A stretch of 64,000 nt of DNA. It comes from Aliisedimentitalea scapharcae. GTDB lineage: Bacteria > Pseudomonadota > Alphaproteobacteria > Rhodobacterales > Rhodobacteraceae. This document shows, piece by piece, positions 52,971 through 61,386 of the stretch (positions within the stretch are counted from its first letter, which is position 1; the number at the start of each line of letters is the position of its first letter). The translations under genes were made by a program, and so were the position numbers. The stretch spans positions 13,524 to 77,523 of the forward strand of contig NZ_CP123588.1 in the NCBI RefSeq assembly GCF_045277565.1, read 5' to 3'. Below the pieces are notes generated by a model, which had not been told where the DNA came from, did no database searches, and worked only from the letters and a program-made list of their open reading frames with translations.

Positions 52971-53624
52971 CTAATTTCGCCTCGCCAGGAACTCCGCCAG
53001 CACGGGACTGGCCGCGCCTTTCGCGGAGCTGAGCAGCTCCGAGCCCGCGAGCGTCGCTTTCGACAGGCGCACGAGGCCGCCGGTTTCCTCGATGCGGTAG
53101 CAGCGGCGTTTCTGCCGGCCCCGCCTGTAGTGCGTCGCGGTGACGATCTGGCATGTACTGCCATCGGTGAGCGTCACGGGCGTTGCGAGCCTGATCTTGT
53201 CGCCTTCCTCGTAGTCCGGGATCGCAGCCCAATCCCGGCAGCGCTGTCGCCAGTCCTGGGCGTAGCTGTCCGGGTCTTTCAGGTCGGAGAGGAGCTCGAT
53301 CAGCCCAAGGGGAGCACGCGACTCGTTCGGGCCAGCACTTTCCTCCATGTCCTTGTAGCCCCAGCACCCGTCATCGTATCGGGTGAGGAAGACAGCCCCG
53401 AAAGTGATGGAGCCATCCGCATCGGTGACATAGGTCGTGTCTTCGACAGGGGTGCCGTCGAGATTGGTGACCTTTGCCGCCGCATACCAGGTTGAGCCGA
53501 CCTTGCAGGCCTTGACCAGTTCCGTCTTGCGCGTGTCGCCATGAGAGGTGCAGAGCCGGGCGATTTCCGCTTTCTCATCCGCGTAGGTCTGGACGCGGCC
53601 GTCGGTGTAGAAGAGCCATCCCAT
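52971..53624 (-). CDS. DUF6927-like plasmid protein
   Basis: A 217-residue protein: MGWLFYTDGRVQTYADEKAE, LVKACKVGSTWYAAAKVTN, ITFGAVFLTRYDDGCWGYKDM and EESAGPNESRAPLGLIELLS. The MGWLFY opening and WGYKDMEES segment recall the DUF6927 family of mobile-element proteins (from memory). No catalytic motif is evident. A clear AAAGGAC precedes the ATG. Confidence 0.7.
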   Translation of the reverse strand: MGWLFYTDGRVQTYADEKAEIARLCTSHGDTRKTELVKACKVGSTWYAAAKVTNLDGTPVEDTTYVTDADGSITFGAVFLTRYDDGCWGYKDMEESAGPNESRAPLGLIELLSDLKDPDSYAQDWRQRCRDWAAIPDYEEGDKIRLATPVTLTDGSTCQIVTATHYRRGRQKRRCYRIEETGGLVRLSKATLAGSELLSSAKGAASPVLAEFLARRN

Positions 53625-53726
53625 CTCAGAGTCCTTTCTCTCATTGGGGAAATTGTTGTCGCCAATGTCCCGAGAGGGCCGCAGGCCCGGCAGGGTATTG
53701 GCGATGCTTGTTTGAGAAAGGGCGCG

Positions 53727-54320
53727 TTACGCCGCCCTCCGGTCATCGATTTCCATCAGCGCATCGAGCGGCACGCGGTAGGGCTGCATGGCGTCGAAAT
53801 CCTCGCAATTGCCGCAGTTCTGCACGATCGCGAAGGTGTCGCAGGCATCCTTGAGGATGACCCGGAAGGTGCCGCCGAGGCCCGAGGGCACGTCGTAGGT
53901 CCCGCCTATGAGATAATCCGAGGCCCGGCGCACGAAGACGCGGATGCTGTGGCCATCGGTGGCGAGCCGGATCGTCCCCTGCCCCCGGTCGATGAGCACC
54001 TGCACGTCATCCAGGATGTCGGTATAGAACTGGCCGATCAGATCGCGAAACGCCATGCGGCGCTGCGCCATCCAGTCGGTGTCCCGAAACGGGTTCATGC
54101 CGTCGGCGAAGGCGAAGGAGAGATCGGCCTGTTCGGTGGAGACGATGCGGGTGGTCGTGCCATCGATGCCGTTCGAGCGCAGATGCACACCATTGCCGAC
54201 GATGAGGATCAGGGCGGGCCTGTCCACGGGCCCGTTCCAGTTGGGCAGGAAGGTTTTGCAGGCGCGCGCATGGGCGATCTGCGCCGCAACTGCGGAGGCA
54301 GAGAACTTGAGAATAGCCAT
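53727..54320 (-). CDS. Hypothetical plasmid-backbone protein
   Basis: A 197-residue protein: MAILKFSASAVAAQIAHARAC, GNGVHLRSNGIDGTTTRIV, FVRRASDYLIGGTYDVPSGLGG and CGNCEDFDAMQPYRVPLDAL. I recognise no domain. Company (ParB-like, DUF6927-like) suggests a conserved entry-region gene. A GC hairpin GACCCGCGCG / CGCGCGGGTC (54353-54362 and 54375-54384) lies between it and the parB-like gene upstream. Confidence 0.65.
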   Translation of the reverse strand: MAILKFSASAVAAQIAHARACKTFLPNWNGPVDRPALILIVGNGVHLRSNGIDGTTTRIVSTEQADLSFAFADGMNPFRDTDWMAQRRMAFRDLIGQFYTDILDDVQVLIDRGQGTIRLATDGHSIRVFVRRASDYLIGGTYDVPSGLGGTFRVILKDACDTFAIVQNCGNCEDFDAMQPYRVPLDALMEIDDRRAA

Positions 54321-54394
54321 GGGGATGTCTTTCTGTTCGGTTTGGAAGGGTCGACCCGCGCGCTCGGGATGCTCCGCGCGGGTCACTTGATGCG

Positions 54395-56377
54395 TCAGGC
54401 CGCTTGCGCGACCTCGCTGTCAGGCTCCGTGGTGTCCGCAGTGGGCTCCGCCTCATCACAGGCGACACCGGCGGTCTGCATCATTGACGGGCACCAGGCG
54501 GCCACGGCAGCGCGCTGCGCGTCCGTGAGCGTGGCGAAAGGCTCGGCGAAGAGCTTGTCGCAGAAGGCGACAATCTCCTTCTTGCTCGACGAGGCCAGCG
54601 TCACCGCCTCCTGGGCGAGACCCAGATCCTCACCGAGGATCTTCAGGAGCCACGCCTTTTTAAAGCGATTGAAGAGCGCCGCGTTCGGCGTCCAGTGGGC
54701 GCGGATATCGGGCATGATCTCGATCTCGAACGCATGCATCAGGCTGTCGCGCGATCGGTCCCGCGCGAAGCAGGACTGCGTGGTGCTGGCGGTGGCATAG
54801 GCGACGAGCTTGGCCTTCTCGCCGGCCTTCAACGCGCGAAACGCCGCAAACTGATCGGCGGGCGCGCGGCTGTCATCGAGCCAGGACAGATCAAGCGCAT
54901 CATGCGCCGCCGCCACTTGCTCGAGCGAGGTCTCGTCGATCTCGTCCATCTTAGCGTGGCTGCGGTATTCCTTGCGGGCATCGACCTTGATCGCCTGAGT
55001 CACGGCAATGCCGCTGGCCAGAACGTCGCTCACCAGCTTGAAGAGCGTCAAATCGAGCGTGGCCTCAGGATGCAGCGCCATCGCGGCCCCAAGCGCCATG
55101 GCCCGCTCGGTCTTGAGGTCCTCAGCAAGTGAGGCTGGATAGGTGATTTCGCCGGCGTCCGGGGCCTCCTCCCCGGTCGGGTTGGCCGAGGAGCCGCGCG
55201 CGCCCTCCTCTTTGACGGTGTCTTCCGGGCGGACGAGGCCAACATGGAGCGTGATCTGCCCACCCTGCCACGACGCGATCACCCCGGACCGCGCGAGGTC
55301 CTCAGCGCTGTAGGCCTCCTGCAGATCGCGGGCTTCCTCTTCCAGAGTGTCCACGCGGTCGTAAAGCGCATTGTAGGCATCGTCTTCGAGCCCCTCATCC
55401 TCCATCTCGAGCTGTAGTTGCTCAAGCTCGGCGGTGATCTCATCCACGCGCGTCTGGGCGGCCTCATCGGGCTCGATTGGGCCGGGATAGACACGGCCGT
55501 AGTCGGCCATGGTCGCGTAATCATAGCGCACCATCGCATCGGCCCAGGCAAAGCCCAACCTCATACGGGCCTCTTCGGCAGCGGCACCGAGCTTCTCGAG
55601 CAGGATGGTCTCGACCAGCGCCGCATTCTCGAGCACCGAATGTTCCTCCAGCAGATCGGCCGCGACAGCGCCGCCGCGGGCCTCGTAGTCCGCGCGCACG
55701 AAAGCCCCGATGTCGTCGCTGACCTGCACGCCGCGGGATTTGAGAGCCTGACGCACCGTGTAGGCTTGCAGGTAGCTGTCTTCCTTGGTGAGAGCCTCGT
55801 AAACCTCGCGCTGTACCTCCTGGCTCGGGTGCTCGGCGAAAGCTTTCATCGTGTCGAGCGTGATCACCTTGGCCCGGGCCGCGGCGCGGATATCGGGGTG
55901 GATCAGGCCATAGCGCAACCGGCCTTTCACGGCGGCCACCGTGGTGCCGAAGGTCTTTGCGATGGTCTCGGGCGTCTGGCCGTCGACCTCCATCATCCGG
56001 GCGAAAGCCTCGAACTCGTCGATGGCATTCATGGGGGCTTGCGTGATGTTCTCGGCGAGCGACAGCGCCGTGGTGACGTCGCACTCCTCCGGCACAAGGC
56101 GGCAGTCGATCTTGGTCTTCGTCGTGAAGCCCTTGGCGGCCTTGTCGGCGACCAGCCCCTTCATCGCGGCATGACGTCGGCCACCGGCCAGCACGGCGTA
56201 CTTGCCGTCAAGCTTCTGGACGAGGAGCGGCTGGAGCAGGCCCAGCACAGCGATGCTGGCCTTTAGATGGGCGATGTTCTCGGGGTCATAGGTTTCCGGC
56301 GCGTTGCTGCGCACATTGGCGGGATGCGGGACCAGATCGCCGATGGCGACGGTGAGAGGGGCAAAGCTTGTGGTCAT
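54395..56377 (-). CDS. ParB/Srx-domain protein (large ParB-like, plasmid entry region)
   Basis: A 660-residue protein. The N-terminal ParB/Spo0J nuclease-type domain reads IGDLVPHPANVRSNAPETYD, LLQPLLVQKLDGKYAVLAGGRRHAAMK and LSLAENITQAPMNAIDEFEAF. A helix-turn-helix follows (TPETIAKTFGTTVAAVKGRL). The long C-terminal half is acidic and helical. The genuine partition RepB is elsewhere (61.4-62.4 kb), so this belongs to the ParB-related group carried in leading regions of conjugative elements rather than to partition. A shared leader motif lies at 56440-56485. Confidence 0.82.
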   Translation of the reverse strand: MTTSFAPLTVAIGDLVPHPANVRSNAPETYDPENIAHLKASIAVLGLLQPLLVQKLDGKYAVLAGGRRHAAMKGLVADKAAKGFTTKTKIDCRLVPEECDVTTALSLAENITQAPMNAIDEFEAFARMMEVDGQTPETIAKTFGTTVAAVKGRLRYGLIHPDIRAAARAKVITLDTMKAFAEHPSQEVQREVYEALTKEDSYLQAYTVRQALKSRGVQVSDDIGAFVRADYEARGGAVAADLLEEHSVLENAALVETILLEKLGAAAEEARMRLGFAWADAMVRYDYATMADYGRVYPGPIEPDEAAQTRVDEITAELEQLQLEMEDEGLEDDAYNALYDRVDTLEEEARDLQEAYSAEDLARSGVIASWQGGQITLHVGLVRPEDTVKEEGARGSSANPTGEEAPDAGEITYPASLAEDLKTERAMALGAAMALHPEATLDLTLFKLVSDVLASGIAVTQAIKVDARKEYRSHAKMDEIDETSLEQVAAAHDALDLSWLDDSRAPADQFAAFRALKAGEKAKLVAYATASTTQSCFARDRSRDSLMHAFEIEIMPDIRAHWTPNAALFNRFKKAWLLKILGEDLGLAQEAVTLASSSKKEIVAFCDKLFAEPFATLTDAQRAAVAAWCPSMMQTAGVACDEAEPTADTTEPDSEVAQAA

Positions 56378-56459
56378 GGGATATCCTTCCAGGTGGGTGA
56401 GGTGTGGCCCGCACCTTCACGCGCGTGACCAATCCCCGGCTTCAGGGATCACAACGACA

Positions 56460-56498
56460 GAAGGCCCGCTTTGCCTTTTTGGGGGCAGCGGGCCTTCA
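56460..56498 (-). terminator. Hairpin between DUF3768 and ParB-like genes
   Basis: Eleven-base inverted arms GAAGGCCCGCT and AGCGGGCCTTC around a 16-base loop lie 38 bases beyond the DUF3768 stop. The T run is weak (TTCTGTCGTT on the minus strand). The 3' part of the minus-strand hairpin coincides with the leader motif of the ParB-like gene, so it may act as an attenuator for that gene. Confidence 0.5.
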
Positions 56499-56535
56499 TC
56501 GTCTGAGATGTCAGGGGGAGGAGTCCCCTTCCCTT

Positions 56536-56925
56536 CTACCAGTCGCGCGCAAGCATGATGGTCAGCACACGCATGGTCGTGGCAGGATTGTCCGGGGCTT
56601 CGGCCCCGTAGCGGAAATCCGAATCTGCCTCATAGAGATCGATTTTCCAGAACACGGTCTCGCCCCGGATCTCGACCGCCCCGAAATCGTGCCATCCCTC
56701 GGGATCATTCTCAGGCTCGAATGTGGCAAACTCACCGGTCGCCTTCACCGCCTCGGCCATGAAGCCGTCGTCGGCCTCCATGAGCGCGCGGGTGACTTGC
56801 ATGCGGCCCTGGATGGGTTGCTCAGGTGGGATCCCAAGGCATGCGAGTTTGCGGAACGCGTCGTTCTGCGCGGCGATCACGGTCGGATCCGGCCGGTCTG
56901 GCTGGGGTTGAACATTCATGGACAT
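56536..56925 (-). CDS. DUF3768 protein
   Basis: A 129-residue protein with the family outline AAQNDAFRKLA, QGRMQVTRALMEADDGFMAE, FEPENDPEGWHDFGAVEIRG, VFWKIDLYEADSDFRYGAEA and TTMRVLTIMLARDW. DUF3768 genes accompany antirestriction genes on alphaproteobacterial plasmids; the function is unknown. The ATG at 56925 follows AAGGAGA. A leader motif is at 57047-57090. The rest of the 56926-57345 interval shows no gene. Confidence 0.85.
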   Translation of the reverse strand: MSMNVQPQPDRPDPTVIAAQNDAFRKLACLGIPPEQPIQGRMQVTRALMEADDGFMAEAVKATGEFATFEPENDPEGWHDFGAVEIRGETVFWKIDLYEADSDFRYGAEAPDNPATTMRVLTIMLARDW

Positions 56926-57345
56926 GGGGATCTCCTTTGAGAGGTTTGAAACACCCTTCCCAAAGCCCGCTTCCGTAATGGGGCGGGCCTCTGTCAAGGG
57001 TTTCGGGCAAGTCAAAAATCCCGGCGAAGATCTCATTCCTCGCCGAGTTTTAAGACACAAATTCAGAAGCTTACTTTTTCTTTTTCACTGCACCCGCACG
57101 TCAGGACTGAAGGACACCCCCTGCACGGGCTTCGCTCTTCCGTCCGTAGTCAGCCTCATGACTGCCACTCTATGCCTGGTCCAAATCTGGTCCTGGGTGC
57201 CCATCTTTTACGCGTATTCAGCGTTAGCCGATAACTAGCGGGCTTTCGGCATCTCCAGGAACCCCGTCCCGGCAAGGGACCTCGTCGTACCTGTCGTCAG
57301 GTGCAGTGCATTCCTCCGTCCGATCAAGTTCTGGAATTGTATTAC

Positions 57346-58081
57346 TCAGACCGTTGCCGGGGAGCTCTGCGCATGGCGGAATGGTGTGCCGTCTCGCCAC
57401 ATGCGGTGCAAAACAACGCCAATGCGCCGCGCAAGTGCAATCAAAGCCCGTTTCGATCCACGCCGATGGGCCACTCTGAGCGCCCAGGCCTGGAGCCAGT
57501 TTGGTGACCCACGGTGCATCAAGATCATCGCCGCTTGATACAAGGCCGTTCGAAGGGCCCGGTCGCCGGCTCGCGTAATTTGCCCGACGATGTCCATCTC
57601 TCCGGATTGAGTGCGCTTCGGCGTCAGCCCCACCCACGGACCAACATCCTTCGATCGCGCAAAGCGGGTCGGATCGTCGATCGCGGATTTGACCGTCAGG
57701 GCGACGATCCGACCGACGCCCGGCATCGTCATCATCAGACGGCAAACGTCGTCTTGTTTTGCCAGATCCGCGATTGTCGCATCCATTTCAGCCAACTCGG
57801 CGCGCAACTGCGCACGCGCGCGCAAAAGGGCCTCTGTCGACACCGACAGGATTTCATTCTGCTCAACCAGTTCCCTCACCCGGGCCTCGTACCTGATCCG
57901 GGTGACGTGTCCCAGCTTCAGACCGAAGTTCCGCAAAACACCCCGCATGGAAAGCTCAAGGTTGATGATGGCCTGCTGAACTGACTTGCGCGCTGTCAGC
58001 AACGCGCGGATTTCCTGGGAGGACACCGATTTGCGGTGCACGGGCCTGTACCATCCCATTTGAAGCAAGCGCGCAATGCCC
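57346..58081 (-). pseudogene. IS110-family transposase, C-terminal fragment
   Basis: Minus-strand translation from about 58081 (GIARLLQMGWYRPVHRKSVSS) to 57346 covers the second part of an IS110 transposase. It includes MTMPGVGRIVALTVKSAIDD and SKDVGPWVGLTPKRTQSGE, the Tnp20 region with the catalytic serine nearby, and GRALRTALYQAAMILMH-type sequence. The N-terminal DEDD domain is missing. It abuts the 3' end of the ArdC-like gene at about 58081. Confidence 0.82.
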
Positions 58082-58994
58082 TGCCCACCTCCGATCTGGC
58101 GATCAGATAATCACAGGCGCGCTGCGCGTCCGCGGCGTGCCGGAAGATCGCGCCCTTGTCCGACCGAAGGACCCGCAACCAGTTGTGCAGGTAGGCGGCA
58201 TTCATCTCGAGCGTATGCGCCGTGAAGCCGAGCGTCTGACCCAGGAACACCGAGGTCAATTCCGCGACGATCTCCTCGCGCGCATAGGACGTGTTGCCAA
58301 ACTTCGAGAACCCGAAATCACGTTTCAATCGATGGGGGGCTTTCGTGGCATGGGCGAGCTCATGGGCCCAGACCCCGTAGAAATTGCGCGGGTCCTGGAA
58401 CCGCGTGATGGACGGCATGTAGACCTTGTCCACGGGCGGCAAATAGTACGCCTCCGTGCCCGTGAAGACGGTTGTGATATCGATGGCGTCGAAAAACGCC
58501 TGCATGTGCGGGATGGGCTCGGACGGCGGATGCTCGGGCACGGGCTCCGGATCGGGGAAGAAGCTGTCGGGCAAGCCCTCGATCTGGCAGGCATTGAACA
58601 CGCGGTAGGATTTCTGAAAGCGAAAGATGTGGGCTTCCTCGGAGTGATCATCCCCGTCGCTGCGGTCATGCTCATCGCCGCCCGCGTCTTTCCGGCTTTG
58701 ACCGTAATAGACGACGACAGAGGATTTCTCGCCCTTGCGGACCTTTGCGTCCAAGGCATTGGCCTGCGGCAACGTCATCCAGAAGGGAGAGCTGTGGCCC
58801 GCCATCACGGTCCGCATCGTCAACAGGAAGTTGTTCACCCCCTGGTAGGGTTCTCCGCCCACGCGCAGGGGACGAGAGCTGCCACCTGCGGTCCATGGCT
58901 TGCGCCACGGCAGGACGCCGCGCTCAATGATACGGATGATTTCGTTTGTGATGACCTCGGAGGCATCGAATTTGGGCGTGCGGGATCGGGCCAT
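57996..58994 (-). CDS. ArdC-like antirestriction protein, 3' end replaced by IS110 sequence
   Basis: A 332-codon frame. Residues 1-120 are the ssDNA-binding ArdC N-terminal domain (ITNEIIRIIERGVLPWRKPW, YQGVNNFLLTM, FWMTLPQANALDAKVRKGEK). Residues 180-290 are a zincin domain with the metal motif HELAH in GVWAHELAHATKAPH and YAREEIVAELTSVFLGQTLG. Native sequence ends near CDYLIARSEVG. The last roughly 28 residues are out-of-frame IS110 sequence. Both domains are present, so activity may be retained. ArdC proteins coat incoming single-stranded DNA and block restriction. Confidence 0.82.
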   Translation of the reverse strand: MARSRTPKFDASEVITNEIIRIIERGVLPWRKPWTAGGSSRPLRVGGEPYQGVNNFLLTMRTVMAGHSSPFWMTLPQANALDAKVRKGEKSSVVVYYGQSRKDAGGDEHDRSDGDDHSEEAHIFRFQKSYRVFNACQIEGLPDSFFPDPEPVPEHPPSEPIPHMQAFFDAIDITTVFTGTEAYYLPPVDKVYMPSITRFQDPRNFYGVWAHELAHATKAPHRLKRDFGFSKFGNTSYAREEIVAELTSVFLGQTLGFTAHTLEMNAAYLHNWLRVLRSDKGAIFRHAADAQRACDYLIARSEVGRALRACFKWDGTGPCTANRCPPRKSARC

Positions 58995-59033
58995 GGCTGG
59001 CGTCCTTTCGAGTTTTGGTGAGAAGATTGGGGA

Positions 59034-59504
59034 TCAGGTTGACCGACGGGGCCGCGGATCGTTGGCGATCTTGGCACCAAGCACTTCGACCATGTCGATG
59101 TAGGTGATCAGCGAGACGGACTTGCCAGGACCCCAGGGTTCAGGGTCGACCGATCCGTCCCGCGTCACCCGCGGCAGGTTCGCGAAGGCAATCACATCGG
59201 TGACGGGCCGGACATCGATGAACGGGGTTCCTCGTGCGACCGCGAGGGCGGCCAAGGGAAAGCGCTCGATCGGCGCGAAGGTCGACACGGTGGTCCAACC
59301 GAGATGGATGAACGTGCCGCCCTCTCCGCAGATCACATGCGCGTTTGGCAATGACGCCGCCTGTCTGAGATGGCCGAGATCACGCAGGACGGTCTGGCGT
59401 TCGAGCCGCTGTGCCAGCAACGTCTGGCCAGTTCGGCGCAGCTCTCCATGCCGCCACCACGAGGCAGCGGTCGTGCGTAACACGCGCAAGACACCTGTTT
59501 GCAT
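59034..59504 (-). CDS. Hypothetical protein
   Basis: A 156-residue protein: MQTGVLRVLRTTAASWWRHG, LLAQRLERQTVLRDLGHL, VICGEGGTFIHLGWTTVSTF, FPLAALAVARGTPFIDVRPV. I do not recognise the family. ATG 59504 follows AAGGGC. It is 40 bases upstream of ardC on the same strand and carries a shared leader motif at 59581-59623. Between it and repC (59505-59878) the DNA becomes A/T-rich from about 59740; no gene is seen there. Confidence 0.55.
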   Translation of the reverse strand: MQTGVLRVLRTTAASWWRHGELRRTGQTLLAQRLERQTVLRDLGHLRQAASLPNAHVICGEGGTFIHLGWTTVSTFAPIERFPLAALAVARGTPFIDVRPVTDVIAFANLPRVTRDGSVDPEPWGPGKSVSLITYIDMVEVLGAKIANDPRPRRST

Positions 59505-59878
59505 GGGAATGCCCTTCGTCAGGAACGGCAGACCGGAACCCGGCCCGGACCCATCTGAGGGACCCCAAAGGCCCACATCCGTCAGTCACAAAACCCGAAG
59601 GACACTTTCACTTTTTTCGGGCATTGACCCTGTCCTGGCCAATTTCAGCGGATCCTCACCACACCGCGCCATGCCTGCGTTTTTGTCGAAGCCATTGATT
59701 TGGAACAGCAGAGGCATTTGGGGACGCAAAATCGGCAACGGGAATTGGCAAAATCTTGCACAAGTTGCTAAATTATCGTTATTTGGCAGATAGTTAGCAG
59801 ATTCATCAGATCGGCAAGATATTTTTCTACAGCCCTGCCTACATCTGCGGATGCGTAACATCTTTTAATCTTACCCTC

Positions 59879-61159
59879 TTACGCCGCTTGCCCGCTGAGC
59901 CTGCCATAAAAGCTACGCTCAAGATGCAGCTCCCCTGCCCCGGCTTTCTCGACCATGCCGCGCAGATATCCGCCTGGTGAGGCAACCTCGCCCGCGCTGT
60001 GCTTCTCGAACACAAGTGCAAACGCAGCCGTGGCCACCTGAGTGCCCATTCGGTCCTGAGCCACGTTCCAAGCATGCTCCGAAATCCCGATCATCGGCCT
60101 GAGTTGCCCGGCAACCCGATGCAGATCGCCCCAATCCTTCAGGAATCCGCCCATATTACGCGCCCAGGACGCGAACTCTGGACAGGCCTGCATGATTGTT
60201 GGCAGGTCAAGCGCGGTTCGCTTCTTGCGCACCTCTGCAACCCAGTCTTCCAGTTCCCCATCAACCCGCTCCTCGGGTCGTGCATTGGGCACGACATCCG
60301 CCGCTTCCTCTTTTTCAGAGGAATTACTTATTACAGGAATAAGTTGATTTGTAATTAGTATATGAGGTTCAGAAATGACTTCCCTGGGGTTCATTTCTTG
60401 AGTCTTCTTCATAACTTGGGCGTCATTTTTGTCGGTGTTTTCCACAGGGTTTATCGCACCAGTCGCCTTGAGATAGGCCGCCTCGACTCGTTCCTGAAGT
60501 TCCTTGAACCACGCCAGTAGTCGCTCCAGTTGTTCAGAGGCTTGATGGCGGCGCGGAAGTCGGTCCAGAAGCTCCTCGAAGAGACCCGTGAATTGCGTCC
60601 AGGGCCCGCGCAACGCGCCGCTTACCGCCGCCTCGATCCGCGCGCGGATCATCCGGCGCGCAACCGTGATCTGACGCTTCAAGCGCTGGCAGAGCTCGCG
60701 CTCGGCCTGCAACTCGGCCTGCAGCTCTTCAAACTCCTCGACTCGAGCCGAAAGCGGCGACAGATCGAAGCCGTAGGCCTCGACGATACGCCCCTCAGCG
60801 TCTCTGCGGCCCCACCGTTTGCCATTCGGGCTATCCTGGAAAGAGATCACACCGTTCTCTGCCAGACGCCGCGCATGACGCTTCAGTGCCGACAGAGAGA
60901 AGCCGGTCTGTTCCATCAGATAGGCGTTAGAGGCCCAGACGATCGGGCGCTGCCCCTCCTCCCAGTCCTGGGCCTGCGTGAAGGCCCCCAGTGTATCGAG
61001 GAGCATCATGTCGCCGGCCTTCAGACCGATATGCGCTCCAACGCGCTTGAGCGCGACAAATGCCCGCGTCTTGGGTACTGCTACCCGTTCACCGGCTTGG
61101 GCAAGCTGCTCAGCAACCCCAAGACCCGGTGTCGGCTTGCGCCAACCTGTATGTTTCAT
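59879..61159 (-). CDS. repC: RepC replication initiator
   Basis: A 426-residue RepC. MKHTGWRKPTPGLGVAEQLAQAG, VPKTRAFVALKRVGAHIGLKAGDMMLLDTL and SLSALKRHARRLAENGVISFQDSPNGKRWG form the conserved DNA-binding N-terminal half. The C-terminal half ends YLRGMVEKAGAGELHLERSF. RepC binds oriV inside its own gene and starts replication. It is the third gene of the repABC operon. The GGAGG near 61175 serves its ATG, and its synthesis is limited by the antisense RNA upstream. Confidence 0.92.
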   Translation of the reverse strand: MKHTGWRKPTPGLGVAEQLAQAGERVAVPKTRAFVALKRVGAHIGLKAGDMMLLDTLGAFTQAQDWEEGQRPIVWASNAYLMEQTGFSLSALKRHARRLAENGVISFQDSPNGKRWGRRDAEGRIVEAYGFDLSPLSARVEEFEELQAELQAERELCQRLKRQITVARRMIRARIEAAVSGALRGPWTQFTGLFEELLDRLPRRHQASEQLERLLAWFKELQERVEAAYLKATGAINPVENTDKNDAQVMKKTQEMNPREVISEPHILITNQLIPVISNSSEKEEAADVVPNARPEERVDGELEDWVAEVRKKRTALDLPTIMQACPEFASWARNMGGFLKDWGDLHRVAGQLRPMIGISEHAWNVAQDRMGTQVATAAFALVFEKHSAGEVASPGGYLRGMVEKAGAGELHLERSFYGRLSGQAA

Positions 61160-61223
61160 GCCTGTATCTCACCTCCGGTTGTGTGGAGGCAAAAGAAAGC
61201 CGTTCGCTCAGAAGCGTTCGTCG

Positions 61224-61252
61224 TTGACAGTGAATCCTGTGAGACTTATCTT
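61224..61252 (+). promoter_or_regulatory. ctRNA promoter
   Basis: TTGACA and TATCTT with 17-base spacing, pointing against the repABC operon. The -35 box is perfect and -10 matches four of six. This should be a strong constitutive promoter, as expected for a copy-control antisense RNA. Confidence 0.75.
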
Positions 61253-61257
61253 GAAGG

Positions 61258-61312
61258 TGACCAAACCATTAAGATCAGCTCTCAGGCCACACCGCTTGGG
61301 GGCTTTTCTTTT
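61258..61312 (+). ncRNA. repABC counter-transcribed antisense RNA (ctRNA/incompatibility RNA)
   Basis: In the 227-base repB-repC gap, a plus-strand promoter TTGACA (61224-61229), 17 bases, TATCTT (61247-61252) is followed by a short transcript of about 50 bases. The transcript ends in a textbook terminator: arms AGCTCTCAGGC (61277-61287) and GCTTGGGGGCT (61294-61304) pair fully as RNA with G-U pairs, loop CACACC, then TTTCTTTT. Size, position and antisense direction match the ctRNA that controls repC and incompatibility in repABC plasmids. Confidence 0.88.
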
Positions 61313-61386
61313 GCCGTTAATTCACTTGTCGTTCCTTTTTTGCTCCTTGCCTCATCGTTCCGAAGAACATCTCACCAACGCTGTCT

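Noticed and set aside
54353..54384. GC hairpin between the ParB-like gene and the next gene as a Rho-independent terminator
   Set aside because: The 10-base arms are perfect but no T tract follows on the gene strand, so termination is not supported; noted only as a hairpin.
3650..58081. Idea that the IS110 pieces at 3.65-4.08 kb and 57.3-58.1 kb are two halves of one element
   Set aside because: They overlap by about 40 residues in the region FYKAVRVKS versus WYRPVHRKS and differ strongly there, so they come from two different IS110 members.
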